From: Rosettibacter primus
GTDB taxonomy: Bacteria > Bacteroidota > Ignavibacteria > Ignavibacteriales > Melioribacteraceae
Assembly: GCF_036860675.1 (NCBI RefSeq)
Contig: NZ_JAYKGK010000004.1
Coordinates: forward strand, 124,001-188,000
Reading direction: 5' to 3'
Length of the DNA: 64,000 nucleotides
Shown here: one piece after another, positions 9,466 to 19,509 of the stretch
Layout of the letters: each line of letters starts with the position of its first letter
Numbering within the stretch: position 1 is the first letter of the stretch
Translations under genes and position numbers: made by a program
The notes under the pieces: model-generated
What the model was told of the DNA's origin: nothing
Databases searched by the model: none
What the model saw: the letters and a program-made list of their open reading frames with translations, nothing else

Positions 9466-10575
9466 TTATTTATCATGTTTATTCAATTCATTTATTGCAA
9501 AAGAATAAGCTCCAAGAGCTATTGCTTTGCTTGTTCCTAATTGTGATATACCAACGCCAATTTTCTTAGAAGAATTATATTTTACTTTTTTGTTAGTTCC
9601 ATATACATTTATTTCTGCTGATTCATCTTTCAAAAATTTTTTCATGTCATTTTCATCTGTAAGATTATAAATCTCTGCCATTAATCTTTTAACTCTTGTT
9701 CCATCAGAAGATTTTACATAATAGCTTCTCATTTCTTCAATTAAAAAAGGCATAAAAAGTGAACTTGCGCCAGCCAGTCCTCCTCCAATAACTACATTAC
9801 AATCAAGTAATGTAACAGCATTAGCAATTGCATCACCGACAACAGTAGCCATTGTTTTGTAAGCTTCGATTGCAGCATTTTTATTTCCTGGAATTAAGCC
9901 TAATGCAATTTCGTAGATTTCTTTTGGAGAAGGTGATTCTGAAAATTTAATTTTAGCTTTATCACTATAAACTCTTCTTACTCCTCGTATACTTGCATGT
10001 TCTTCAACATATTCATCTGGTGATATTTTATTTCTTAACAACCAGATTTCTCCAGCCATAGAATTATCTCCAATATATAACTCACCGTTTACCGCTAACC
10101 CAAAACCAAATCCAGTTCCTAAAGTTATTCCAATAAGATTTTTATATCGTTTAGGATTTCCTGATTTTTCTAATTCATTATTTATCCAGGGAAGAAAACC
10201 CCACAAAGCTTCGCCATAAGCATATAAATCGCCGTCATTATTTATAAAGACAGGTAAATTAAATTTATCTTTTAATAATGGACCCAGCGCAACACCACCT
10301 CTATATGCTGGCAAATTTCCTAAGTCACCTAAGATTCCATTAGGATAATCTGCTGGACCTGGGAAAGCAATACTTATTGCATCAGGTGGAACATTAAGTT
10401 TATTTTTAATTAATGTGAAACCATCTATTATATTTTTTAAAGATTTATCAAGATTATCAGCTTCGGAACTGAAAACTATTTCATCTACAATTTGATTACC
10501 AGATTGAATTGCAGAAAACACAAAGTTTGTGCCTCCTGCATCTAAAGTCATTACTACACGAGAATCTGATTTCAT
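9466..10575 (-). CDS. ROK-family sugar kinase (candidate GlcNAc, mannose or glucose kinase)
   Basis: This 369-residue cytoplasmic kinase has the ASKHA/ROK fold. The phosphate-1 loop is LDAGGTNFVF near the N-terminus (D11-T15). INNDGD places the expected catalytic aspartate at D114, and GTGFGFGLA and a late IGGGLAG form the other nucleotide-binding loops. The Cys-rich Zn motif usual in ROK kinases (CxCGxxGC) is absent; the equivalent segment reads EEHASIRG. That divergence is seen in some Bacteroidota-type sugar kinases and weakens substrate prediction. It lies 16 bases upstream of the NagB/PIG-L fusion, so phosphorylating GlcNAc or mannose released by this locus is the natural reading. A GAGGAAAT ribosome-binding site supports the start. 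Confidence 0.85.
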   Translation of the reverse strand: MKSDSRVVMTLDAGGTNFVFSAIQSGNQIVDEIVFSSEADNLDKSLKNIIDGFTLIKNKLNVPPDAISIAFPGPADYPNGILGDLGNLPAYRGGVALGPLLKDKFNLPVFINNDGDLYAYGEALWGFLPWINNELEKSGNPKRYKNLIGITLGTGFGFGLAVNGELYIGDNSMAGEIWLLRNKISPDEYVEEHASIRGVRRVYSDKAKIKFSESPSPKEIYEIALGLIPGNKNAAIEAYKTMATVVGDAIANAVTLLDCNVVIGGGLAGASSLFMPFLIEEMRSYYVKSSDGTRVKRLMAEIYNLTDENDMKKFLKDESAEINVYGTNKKVKYNSSKKIGVGISQLGTSKAIALGAYSFAINELNKHDK

Positions 10576-10589
10576 AATTTATTTCCTCA

Positions 10590-11780
10590 TTACAGTTGAG
10601 ATTTTTTGTAAGAAATTATCGCAGTAATTAATATATACAACAAACAAATCAAAGGGACAGTAAACCCAATTAACAAACTTTTCATATCACTAATTTTACC
10701 CATAATTAATGGTACTATTGCACCTCCAGAAATTGCAGTAATCATTAATCCAGAAAGTTCGTTTGACCTTGATGGAAATTTCTCAATAACAAGTGAAAAT
10801 ATCAGCGGGAAGATATTAGCAAATCCAAAACCAACTATAATAATTCCAGAATAAACTAAATATTCTTTAGAAGTAAATAATAAACATAAACCAATAATTG
10901 ATAGAGATGTAGTAATCAAAAAAAATTTTCTTGCATGAATTTTATTCAATATTTTTGCTCCAGAATATCTTCCAATCACCAATGGAAGAAAAAATAAAGA
11001 CCAGCTTAGCCATAAAGAATAATCTGAAATCCCCATATATTCTTTTAAATAAATTGGAATGCCTGAACTCATAGATACTTCAGCACCAACATAAAGAAAA
11101 ATAGCTATTACCATTAATGCAACATATTTTTCTTTTAACAAACTAAAACATGAGTTAAATGTCGCATGTTTTCTTTCTAATTTTGTATCATTAATTTGTA
11201 ATTGTTGAACAGAAATGAAAGTCAATAAAACCAAAGCAGCAAATACCGGAAATAAAATACTCCAATCTAAATTCAAATAAATTGCAGCTATTGGAGGAAG
11301 TATAAATCCTATCGAAGAACCAATAGATTTATAAAATTGTGCTAAAGATAAATTTTTTGAATATTTTCCTTCTGGTGAAACATCATAAACAATTGGATTA
11401 CCAACAACTTGAAGTATAGTAGCTCCTGCACATAAAGATACAATTGTAATTAATAACAAAAAAAAGTCTAGTGTATTTTTATTTGTATAAAAAATATTAT
11501 TGCCATATAACCCGCTTGCAATTGCAAGAAACAAACCAGTTAATGCTGTAATTAAACCAATTCTTAAAACTATTTTTTTACCTACTCTATCCTGAATAAT
11601 TCCTACAGGAATTGAAAGCAAACCATACATAATAAAACCTGTAAAGGGGATTAACTGAGCCATAGTATAAGATAATGTAAAGGATTCTTTAGCTAAACCA
11701 ACCAAAGGTCCAACAACATCCCCAAAACCCATGCATAAAAAAATTAAATAGATTGGAAAGGTTCTTGTTTTCATGAGCAT
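10590..11780 (-). CDS. MFS sugar transporter
   Basis: This 396-residue integral membrane protein has about 12 predicted transmembrane segments. It belongs to the same broad FucP/sugar-MFS group as the permease at 509-1777 but is clearly distinct from it. A GIIQDRVGKKIVLR loop between TM2 and TM3 is the MFS signature G-x-x-x-D-R-x-G-(R/K)-(R/K). It is 14 bases from the ROK kinase gene and is probably co-transcribed with kinase and deaminase. An amino sugar or mannose-type monosaccharide or disaccharide is therefore the likely cargo. An alternative start two codons downstream (MKTRTF) is equally possible; neither has a strong ribosome-binding site. Confidence 0.8.
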   Translation of the reverse strand: MLMKTRTFPIYLIFLCMGFGDVVGPLVGLAKESFTLSYTMAQLIPFTGFIMYGLLSIPVGIIQDRVGKKIVLRIGLITALTGLFLAIASGLYGNNIFYTNKNTLDFFLLLITIVSLCAGATILQVVGNPIVYDVSPEGKYSKNLSLAQFYKSIGSSIGFILPPIAAIYLNLDWSILFPVFAALVLLTFISVQQLQINDTKLERKHATFNSCFSLLKEKYVALMVIAIFLYVGAEVSMSSGIPIYLKEYMGISDYSLWLSWSLFFLPLVIGRYSGAKILNKIHARKFFLITTSLSIIGLCLLFTSKEYLVYSGIIIVGFGFANIFPLIFSLVIEKFPSRSNELSGLMITAISGGAIVPLIMGKISDMKSLLIGFTVPLICLLYILITAIISYKKSQL

Positions 11781-11851
11781 AAATTTTTGTTTAGTGAACA
11801 GAAAAGTTAAGTGAATGTAAATTTGTAAGAACTAAAAACTTGATAAAATTA

Positions 11852-11877
11852 GTCAGCCGGTTTTTACACCGGCTGAC
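11852..11877 (-). terminator. Stem-loop downstream of the T9SS-secreted protein gene
   Basis: A perfect 9-bp inverted repeat (GTCAGCCGG / CCGGCTGAC, loop 8) lies 22 bases past the stop codon of the gene ending at 11900, and a T-rich stretch follows it on the minus strand. It is GC-rich in a very AT-rich setting. It probably ends or attenuates transcription between the outer-membrane/secreted genes and the cytoplasmic genes. Confidence 0.55.
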
Positions 11878-11899
11878 CTGAACAACAAATAATAGGAGG

Positions 11900-13675
11900 C
11901 TATTTCATCAAAACAATCTTTTTGAAAGCTTTGTATGAATCTGATTCAAAACCAATTAAGTAAACACCACTTACAACTTGTCTGCCTAAATCATCTTTGC
12001 TATCCCACGAAGCAGAATATTTTCCAGGTTGCATTTCTTGATTAATCAATGTTCTTACTTTTTGACCAAGAATATTATAGATAACTAATTTAACATTAGC
12101 TTGTTTTGGAACACTGAAATTAATTTTTGTTTCTGGGTTAAATGGATTAGGATAAGCATCAGATAGTGAATATTCAGCTGGAACTACATGTTCAATTTCT
12201 TTAATTCCAGTTAACCATTGATTTTTCTTTTCTGGGAACCAGTTCAAATCGCCAACAGGATAACCATCAGAACCAAAGGTCATCAAAGCAGAATTTGAGT
12301 AAGCAAGATTTTCTGGTAATGGCCATTTTGGCGGGAAGTTCAATTCATAATGCCATGGATTATCAAGCTTACGAGCAGCGATTCTATAAACATACCCAAT
12401 TAATTCATCGAGATGAGCAACTACTTTAGAATCTGTAAATCCTGGGTTAGCATCAATATTATTAGTACAAGAAATAAATGGTGAATAATCACTTGATTTT
12501 GGATTTGTGAGAGAATCTAATGCCCATAGTCCATAGTCATTAATCCATCTTGCAAGAGTAAGTTTACGAACGAAGTAACCTTTACCACCTGATGGAATTT
12601 CGACACTGTCTGCTATTTTAACTGTGTCGTTCCAATCTTGATAAAATTTTACAAGTTTCTCTGGGAAATGATAAACATTATTCTCTGTTATATGCACTCT
12701 CTTGCTTGGTACGAATAAGTCTCTTGTAATTCCTTTAGCTTCTTCTACAAAAGCTTCAGGACCAACAACTGACCGTCCTTGATATGTTCCTGTTCTTCTT
12801 ATTTGATAAATACTTGATGAAACAGTATCAGGCCAGTTAAAGAACCATCCGCCCATTACTTGTTCTGGATCTCCACCCCATGCATGGGCAGCATAGAGAA
12901 GATTATTCTTCATATATAAATTAGAAGCTTGACGAGTTAAGAATGGATTAACAGCTCCATATACTATTGTGTTATGTTCAAAAATTGAATATGGGTCATA
13001 TCCACGAATTGAGAAGATATAAGAGTTGCAAGCGAAGAAAGTATTATTAATAAATTTTATAGTATCTGGTTGATCAAGACCTCCAGAGAGGAATGGCTGA
13101 CCACCGAAATACGAAGTTGAATGAATAAAGTTTCTGAAGTGACAATCTTGAACATCCAACTTAACAAAGTCTGCACCATCAACACGAATTCCAGCTTCAG
13201 TAAATGCATCGAATACAACTCTTCTTAATTTAAGTGTAATGTTATCTGCCCCAATATGTATAGCTCTACTCCATCCTAATGTTTTGCCATCAGCACGCAT
13301 AGATAACAAATACAAATCATTTAATTCAACTTGGATTCCATTTTTAATAAGTTTGAAGAACCATTCTTCTGAAGAACCATCAGCTCTAATAGCAGGAGCT
13401 AAAACTGGTGGTCTCTTAGTTGGATCACCTTTTGCCATAAATTTGCATGGATGAGTAATCTCAAATGCTTTTTCAATGTAATAAATTGCCCCACGGTCAA
13501 GAACATAAACTCGATATCCGGTAACTGAAGTATCTGCATTAATAATATCACTTATTTTTAATGATTGAGCACCAGGTATATAAACAGTATCTGTTTTTGA
13601 TTGAGCGAATAATGAACTCATTAATGGTACTACAATCAATAAAAACAGGTAAATGTAATGCTTTTTCACCTTCAT
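11900..13675 (-). CDS. Secreted parallel beta-helix protein with type IX secretion C-terminal domain
   Basis: The protein has 591 residues from the chosen start, with a signal peptide (VKKHYIYLFLLIVVPLMSSLFAQ region). A middle part contains repeated short beta-strands and Asn-rich turns (FINNTFFACN, FEHNTIVYG, MKNNLLYAA) typical of a right-handed beta-helix. The C-terminal domain of about 85 residues has YPNPFNPET, IYNILGQKV and SGVYLI, the type IX (Por) sorting signature, so it should be delivered to the cell surface. Such helices occur in polysaccharide lyases and binding proteins; no catalytic set can be named here. The start was moved 27 codons in from the longest ORF because AAGGAGTAAT precedes this ATG. 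It is directly downstream of the TonB receptor gene. Confidence 0.82.
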   Translation of the reverse strand: MKVKKHYIYLFLLIVVPLMSSLFAQSKTDTVYIPGAQSLKISDIINADTSVTGYRVYVLDRGAIYYIEKAFEITHPCKFMAKGDPTKRPPVLAPAIRADGSSEEWFFKLIKNGIQVELNDLYLLSMRADGKTLGWSRAIHIGADNITLKLRRVVFDAFTEAGIRVDGADFVKLDVQDCHFRNFIHSTSYFGGQPFLSGGLDQPDTIKFINNTFFACNSYIFSIRGYDPYSIFEHNTIVYGAVNPFLTRQASNLYMKNNLLYAAHAWGGDPEQVMGGWFFNWPDTVSSSIYQIRRTGTYQGRSVVGPEAFVEEAKGITRDLFVPSKRVHITENNVYHFPEKLVKFYQDWNDTVKIADSVEIPSGGKGYFVRKLTLARWINDYGLWALDSLTNPKSSDYSPFISCTNNIDANPGFTDSKVVAHLDELIGYVYRIAARKLDNPWHYELNFPPKWPLPENLAYSNSALMTFGSDGYPVGDLNWFPEKKNQWLTGIKEIEHVVPAEYSLSDAYPNPFNPETKINFSVPKQANVKLVIYNILGQKVRTLINQEMQPGKYSASWDSKDDLGRQVVSGVYLIGFESDSYKAFKKIVLMK

Positions 13676-13783
13676 AGTATTACTCCTTATAATGTTGTTA
13701 AAATATTGCCTTTGCAGGCAGTTATTTATTAGAGTTAAACAAGAATTAAATTTCATCTCATAATTACCTCCTTATTTTTTATT

Positions 13784-16753
13784 TCATAATTTCAAACGCA
13801 TACCAAGTTCTGCTGTCATATCATATCTCTGTCTAAGAGTAACAAAGCCCGTCTTTTGATTAATATCGACATCATCTTCACCTGTGAAGTTATTGAGGTT
13901 AAAATATACTTGAATTCCATACCATGGTAATTCTTGCTTAACTGACAAATCAAATCTCACATACTTATCTGAGTGAACTCTATTCTGCAACCAGAAATCA
14001 GGTTTCTTAAATATGTTATCCTGATAGAGCATGGAAACTCTTAATGAAAATCCTTTATAATCATAGCCCAGTGCTACATTAACTATATCATTAGGTTGAT
14101 TTAGTAATCTCGTAGTGTAAAAAGTATCGACATTAACAGTTTTTTGGATATATGTTTCAGGGTCGAGATAAGTATATAAATAAGATTTAGGATAATCTGC
14201 TTCTGAAAAAATATGAGTATAATTAACATTCAAAACCAAACCAGATAATGGACCTGGCAAATACCAAAAATGAGTCTGCCACTCAGTTTCCATCCCAATT
14301 ACATCTATAGGAATTGAATTATTATCATATGTATATAAAGTGTATTTTTCCTTTTTATTCTTTAATTTTTCTTGAAGTTCAGTATACTTGATAAAATCTT
14401 GAGGGTAGGTTTTAAGCGGGAAAATTAAATTTTCAATTCTCTTTTTAAATCCACCAATACTAAATAAACCAATATTATTGGTATAAACAGATAGAACAAC
14501 ATCAATATTTTCTGAAGTAGCAGGTTTTAATTTGTAATTATTATAGTAAATAAAATTAGTTCCAATATAATACCTTGGAATAATTGTATTATAGTCTGGA
14601 TAATTCAAAGTATTTGTATAAGCAACATGCAATTGCATCCAGTCAAAAGGCTTAAATCTAAAATGGAACATTGGGAGCCAATAACCGTGAGATACTTTTT
14701 CTTCTGCGTTTGTATATTGAATTCCACCTGGAATTTGTTCACCTCTTATACCTTTATACTTTGTAGTTAAATTTTGATATCTAACACCAGGCAAAATTGA
14801 GAACATTTGACCAATGTTTAATGTTGCCATTATGTATCCAGCGCTTTTTACTTCGTGACCAGAATAATCGTACAAAGTTGATTGTAATTGTCTTGGTTTA
14901 TAACCGCCACCACCTGCCCCAACTCCATAATTATTTTTTGCAACTTGTATTACATCAAGCATTAAATTAACATTGAAAGGAGGGCCAAGTGTGTAATCAC
15001 CATTTAAAAATTTTCCATAGCTATAGCTTGAATCAATAAAGTCAGCAAATGTTATACTTGTTCCTAATTGTGGAAATGCACGCATAATAGCTGCAGAGAC
15101 CTGAGCCCCATCATCATAAAATACTGAACCACTATTTTCATTATAATCATAACTACGGCTTCGATACTGATAGGCTCCACCAAATTTTAATTTACTAGTT
15201 AATAATTCTGAAATCGTAAAATCCCTTGTAATATCTAAAGCTGCATTATATGTTCTATCTTTAGTAATGTTTGAAACATTGTAAATATCAAAGAAGACTG
15301 CATTTTCAGGGTCATGAATTACATGTTTAACTATTTCATTTGGAGGTGCATATCTCAACAAAGTAAATTTGTTTGCAAAACCTGCAGCATTTTGCCAGAA
15401 ATTAAATCGTACATCCTCAGGATATTTACTGCCAGAAAAAGAGTGAGATAGTTTTGCATCAATTCCAAATCCAAATAGGTTATGTTTAATTGTTAATAGA
15501 TTGCTATAAACATCAAGAATATTTTTAGAATTAGTTGCAGAATAAAATAGATCATCATCAAGTAAAGAATAAGACTCATTTCTCGATATTGCTCTTGTAT
15601 CACTTCTACTAAAGAAATTCATAAATCCAATGCTACCGTTTTCATATTGATAGTCAAGAACAACAGTGGCACCATATCTATAACGGTCTCTTACAATATC
15701 AGTCAAACTCATTGATTGAAATTCAGGATTTCCTTCATCTGTTACGAACAATTTTCCTGCAAAGTTATAACTAGAATTAAGTTCATTTGAGCTAAGATTT
15801 CTTTTTTCTACACTCCCTTGCAAAAAAATTCCAAAACTATTATCCCAGAAACGTTGTTCGTATGAACCTACAAACTTATAATCATTATATGTGTTTTTAA
15901 GATTGTTGTATCCCCCTTGTGAAAAGACTTCAAAGCTTGGTTGTCCAAATTGTGTTTTTACAGCTTTTCTCATCGTGAAATTAATTACACCACCTAACAA
16001 GGTTGCATCCATATCTGGTGTAATAGCTTTAACAACTTCAATACCTCCTAACATATTAGAAGAAATCATACTCAAATCTGTAGCTCTATCTTCAGAAAAA
16101 GAAAGTTCATCATTACTTCTGTATTCAGATTTATGTTCATTAGGGTCACTTGAAGTAACATTAGAAGGAAGTTCTACTCCATCAATAGTTACTCTATTAT
16201 ACTGAGGAGATAAACCACGAACTACAACTTTTGAACCTTCCCCGCCAGTTCTAATAATAGATACACCTGGTAGTCTTGCAACAGATTCAGCAGCATTAGC
16301 ATCAGGCAATTCTCTTATTCTTGCAAATGAAACAACATTTTTAATTGCAATTGAAGTAAGCTGTTCATTAATAGCTTTAGCCTGTCCTTCTGCCTGCGCA
16401 GTAATGATCACAGTATCACCGTAAACTGTTTCAGGACTTAGATAAAAATCATGAACAGTAGTTTTCCCATTTTGCACTTCAACAGAAATTTCCGAACTTT
16501 TATATCCTAGAAATGATGCTCTTAAAGTATACTTTCCTGCAGGGACAGATTTAATTATGTAGTTGCCATCCATATCAGTGGCACTTCCAAAGCTTGTCCC
16601 TACCAAAATTACGTTACTAAAAGGTAAAGGCTCTTTTGTTTGCACATCTCTGACTCTTCCTTTTACAGTTCCACCTGGTGCAGAGAGCACTATTGAACTC
16701 ATCAATAAAAGCAACAATAAAACGTAATTTCGAAATGATAATTTTGGGGTCAT
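13784..16753 (-). CDS. TonB-dependent outer membrane receptor with carboxypeptidase-regulatory-like N-terminal domain
   Basis: The 989-residue protein from the chosen start has a signal peptide and then a CarboxypepD_reg-like domain (GTVKGRVRDVQTKEPLP ... DMDGNYII ... AGKYTLRASFLGY). A plug domain follows (KVVVRGLSPQYNRVTIDGVELP), then a 22-strand-type beta-barrel rich in aromatic residues. It should import glycan fragments across the outer membrane using TonB energy. It resembles the TonB-dependent receptors that act without a SusD partner; no SusD-like gene is present in this locus. The longest ORF adds 28 residues at the N-terminus, but the chosen ATG follows a GAGG-type ribosome-binding site and starts a proper signal peptide. 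The last residues (GMRLKL) are atypical because there is no terminal Phe. Confidence 0.88.
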   Translation of the reverse strand: MTPKLSFRNYVLLLLLLMSSIVLSAPGGTVKGRVRDVQTKEPLPFSNVILVGTSFGSATDMDGNYIIKSVPAGKYTLRASFLGYKSSEISVEVQNGKTTVHDFYLSPETVYGDTVIITAQAEGQAKAINEQLTSIAIKNVVSFARIRELPDANAAESVARLPGVSIIRTGGEGSKVVVRGLSPQYNRVTIDGVELPSNVTSSDPNEHKSEYRSNDELSFSEDRATDLSMISSNMLGGIEVVKAITPDMDATLLGGVINFTMRKAVKTQFGQPSFEVFSQGGYNNLKNTYNDYKFVGSYEQRFWDNSFGIFLQGSVEKRNLSSNELNSSYNFAGKLFVTDEGNPEFQSMSLTDIVRDRYRYGATVVLDYQYENGSIGFMNFFSRSDTRAISRNESYSLLDDDLFYSATNSKNILDVYSNLLTIKHNLFGFGIDAKLSHSFSGSKYPEDVRFNFWQNAAGFANKFTLLRYAPPNEIVKHVIHDPENAVFFDIYNVSNITKDRTYNAALDITRDFTISELLTSKLKFGGAYQYRSRSYDYNENSGSVFYDDGAQVSAAIMRAFPQLGTSITFADFIDSSYSYGKFLNGDYTLGPPFNVNLMLDVIQVAKNNYGVGAGGGGYKPRQLQSTLYDYSGHEVKSAGYIMATLNIGQMFSILPGVRYQNLTTKYKGIRGEQIPGGIQYTNAEEKVSHGYWLPMFHFRFKPFDWMQLHVAYTNTLNYPDYNTIIPRYYIGTNFIYYNNYKLKPATSENIDVVLSVYTNNIGLFSIGGFKKRIENLIFPLKTYPQDFIKYTELQEKLKNKKEKYTLYTYDNNSIPIDVIGMETEWQTHFWYLPGPLSGLVLNVNYTHIFSEADYPKSYLYTYLDPETYIQKTVNVDTFYTTRLLNQPNDIVNVALGYDYKGFSLRVSMLYQDNIFKKPDFWLQNRVHSDKYVRFDLSVKQELPWYGIQVYFNLNNFTGEDDVDINQKTGFVTLRQRYDMTAELGMRLKL

Positions 16754-16922
16754 ATAAACCTCATTTTTAATTAAACTAAAGTTATGATAGATTAGTTTTT
16801 TTGTGATAAAAATAAACTTATCAAAAATAAAATGCAATAATAATCATAAATAAAAAATATTATTTTTTTAGTTATAGTATTTCAATAAATATATTTTGGT
16901 ATAGAATAAACTGAATGCAAAT

Positions 16923-19502
16923 TTAATTATTTACAAATACATTAATTTTCTTAACATTCTGTTTATCTGAAGAAGAGCCAATCATTATTATATATTCACC
17001 AGCATTTACTTCATAACCTTTTTCATTCCATCTCTTCAGTAAATCAGGTGTAATCTTAAATTTAACTGTACTTTTTTGACCGGGATTAAGGATAACTTTT
17101 TTAAAACCCTTTAATGCTTTTAATTCTTTTTTATCATTTTTGTATTTAATATACATTTGTATAGTTTCTTCGCCCCTAATCTTCCCTTTATTTATAATAT
17201 CGCATGAAACATAGAACGTATCATTTTTATCAATTATTTTTCTTTCAGATTTTAAATTACTAATACCAAATGAGGTGTAACTTAATCCATAACCAAATGG
17301 ATAAAGAACTTCTCCTTTGAAATATCTATAGGTTCTGTTATCCATATTATAATTTGTAAATGGAGGAAGTTGATTAACAGATTTGTAAAAAGTTACAGGA
17401 AGCTTAGCTGATGGATTATAATCTCCAAATATTATATCCATAATTGCTTCACCCCCCGACTGTCCTGGATACCATGCTTCAATAATTGCAGGAATATATT
17501 TGTTTTCCCAATTTATTGATAATGGACTGCCATTTATCAAGACTAAAATTATTGGTTTACCAAGTTTATGAATTTTCTTAATGAATCTTGATTGGACTTC
17601 GGGCAAATTTAATGTTAGTCTATCACCGCCTCTAAATTCTTTTGATTCAACCTGTAATGCCTCTCCTTCAAGTCTTGGTGTTAATCCCATAAACATCATA
17701 ACTAAATCAGATTTTTTTACTGCATCAATCGCTTTCTTTTCTGCATACTCTTCCGGCGGTGCCCATAATAATTGTATAAATGAATATCTCTCTTTTTTAT
17801 ATAACTCGACTTTTATTTTATAAAGTTTTTCTTTTTCTAATTTGATAAAGCTATATGTAATTGCTGGATCAAATTCTCCATAATAATTTACAATCAGTGA
17901 GTCATTAATATAAATTCGGAAGCCATTATACCCATATCCGCCAATTGCATATAAACCAGATTCTGGAGGCATTAAATAACCAGTCCATCTTACACTAAAT
18001 GTATCTGAATTTGAAACAGGATTTTTGATTAACCATTTAAAATCAATCACACTATCAATTCGTTCAAAATCAGCTAGTCCATTCATATTTGTATTTGAAA
18101 AATATTCTCCTCTTAAACCATTTTGTTTTTTATCTTTTGTAACAAATAAATAATCACTAATAATCAAATCAAATGAAGGAATATTTTCAGCAAAGTAACA
18201 ACCCCGCTCATAATAAATTTTCGAATCTTTCATTCTTTCTTTTATTGCTTTTAAAGGTGTAACTGGATTTGAAGGAAATCCATGATAACTACCTAATAAA
18301 CTTTCAAGATTATCTGCATTGGGACCAATAACAGCAATGTTTTTATAATCTCTTTTTAATGGTAAAATATTTTTTTCATTCTTTAATAAAACAATAGACT
18401 TACGTGCAGCTTCAAGTGCAAGCAACTTATTTTGTTCTGAATCAATGTAGCTCTCATCAATTTTACTATATATAACTTTTTCAGGTGGATCAAACATTCC
18501 TAATTGAAACCTTATCTTAAATATTTTTCTCAATGCATCATTAATGTCATTTTCGGTAATTAATCCATTTTTAAGTGCATTTAGTAACAAATGATAAGAA
18601 TTCCCACATTCTAAACTTGTTCCAGCAATCAACGATAAAGAAACTGCTTCTTCTAATGAATTAGTATATTTATGAGAATTAAAAATATCCGATACAGCCC
18701 AGCAATCAGAAACAACAAAACCATCAAATTGCCATTCTTTATGTAAAATATCTTTAAGTAAATAATTGTTCCCGCAGCATGGTTCACCTAAAACTCTATT
18801 ATAAGCACACATAATTGATTTTGCATTACCTTCTTTAATGCTTTTATAAAAATGCGGTAAATATGTTTCTCTTAAATCATACTCGTTTACGATAGCATTA
18901 AAATGATGCCTTTCTGATTCCGGTCCACTATGAACTGCAAAATGTTTTGGAGTAGCAATAGTTTTAAGATAATTTTTATCATTGCCCTGAAGCCCTTTAA
19001 TAAATTGAACTGCTAATTCACCTGTAAGGAATGGGTCTTCACCATAGGTTTCCATTCCTCTACCCCATCGCGGATCTCTAAAAATATTAATATTGGGTGC
19101 CCATAATGTTATGCCGTTATAAATTCCTACTTTATTTTTTTTTACTGCCAAATTGTATTTTGCTCTTGCTTCGTCTGAGATAACATTAGCAATTCTGTAT
19201 ATTAAATCTTTGTCCCATGTTGATGCTAAAGCAATTGGCATAGGGAAAACAGTAGCCAATCCATTACGCGCTACACCATGCAATGCTTCGTTCCACCAAT
19301 TGTATGCTGGAATTTTTAATCTTTCAATTGCTGGAGAATTATGACTCATCTGAGAAACTTTTTCTTCAATAGTCATTCTAAAAATTAAATCTTCAACTCT
19401 CTCATCAATTGATAAATTATAATCTAAATATTTTGGTATATCCTGTGCGGATACAAAATTCACTAATGCAATAATTATGGTAATCCAAAAATTTTTTTTC
19501 AT
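16923..19502 (-). CDS. Glycoside hydrolase family 3 beta-glycosidase with PA14 domain, exported
   Basis: This 859-residue exported enzyme (signal peptide to about residue 19) has the GH3 TIM barrel first. WNEALHGVAR, KHFAVHSGPE and GFVVSDCWAV are visible, and D266 is the expected catalytic nucleophile. Within the alpha/beta sandwich domain a PA14 carbohydrate-binding domain is inserted at about residues 461-582 (starting NGLRGEYFS), followed by the rest of that domain and a C-terminal Fn3-like domain. This order is that of the beta-glucosidase/beta-xylosidase branch of GH3, not the NagZ branch. It lies 7 bases after the GH125 gene, so co-expression is likely. The sugar it removes cannot be fixed from sequence. 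Confidence 0.9.
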   Translation of the reverse strand: MKKNFWITIIIALVNFVSAQDIPKYLDYNLSIDERVEDLIFRMTIEEKVSQMSHNSPAIERLKIPAYNWWNEALHGVARNGLATVFPMPIALASTWDKDLIYRIANVISDEARAKYNLAVKKNKVGIYNGITLWAPNINIFRDPRWGRGMETYGEDPFLTGELAVQFIKGLQGNDKNYLKTIATPKHFAVHSGPESERHHFNAIVNEYDLRETYLPHFYKSIKEGNAKSIMCAYNRVLGEPCCGNNYLLKDILHKEWQFDGFVVSDCWAVSDIFNSHKYTNSLEEAVSLSLIAGTSLECGNSYHLLLNALKNGLITENDINDALRKIFKIRFQLGMFDPPEKVIYSKIDESYIDSEQNKLLALEAARKSIVLLKNEKNILPLKRDYKNIAVIGPNADNLESLLGSYHGFPSNPVTPLKAIKERMKDSKIYYERGCYFAENIPSFDLIISDYLFVTKDKKQNGLRGEYFSNTNMNGLADFERIDSVIDFKWLIKNPVSNSDTFSVRWTGYLMPPESGLYAIGGYGYNGFRIYINDSLIVNYYGEFDPAITYSFIKLEKEKLYKIKVELYKKERYSFIQLLWAPPEEYAEKKAIDAVKKSDLVMMFMGLTPRLEGEALQVESKEFRGGDRLTLNLPEVQSRFIKKIHKLGKPIILVLINGSPLSINWENKYIPAIIEAWYPGQSGGEAIMDIIFGDYNPSAKLPVTFYKSVNQLPPFTNYNMDNRTYRYFKGEVLYPFGYGLSYTSFGISNLKSERKIIDKNDTFYVSCDIINKGKIRGEETIQMYIKYKNDKKELKALKGFKKVILNPGQKSTVKFKITPDLLKRWNEKGYEVNAGEYIIMIGSSSDKQNVKKINVFVNN

Positions 19503-19509
19503 AAGAATT

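Noticed and set aside
15891..16205. Plus-strand ORF of 104 residues opposite the TonB receptor gene
   Set aside because: The minus-strand receptor is clear and has conserved plug motifs here; the opposite frame is a by-product.
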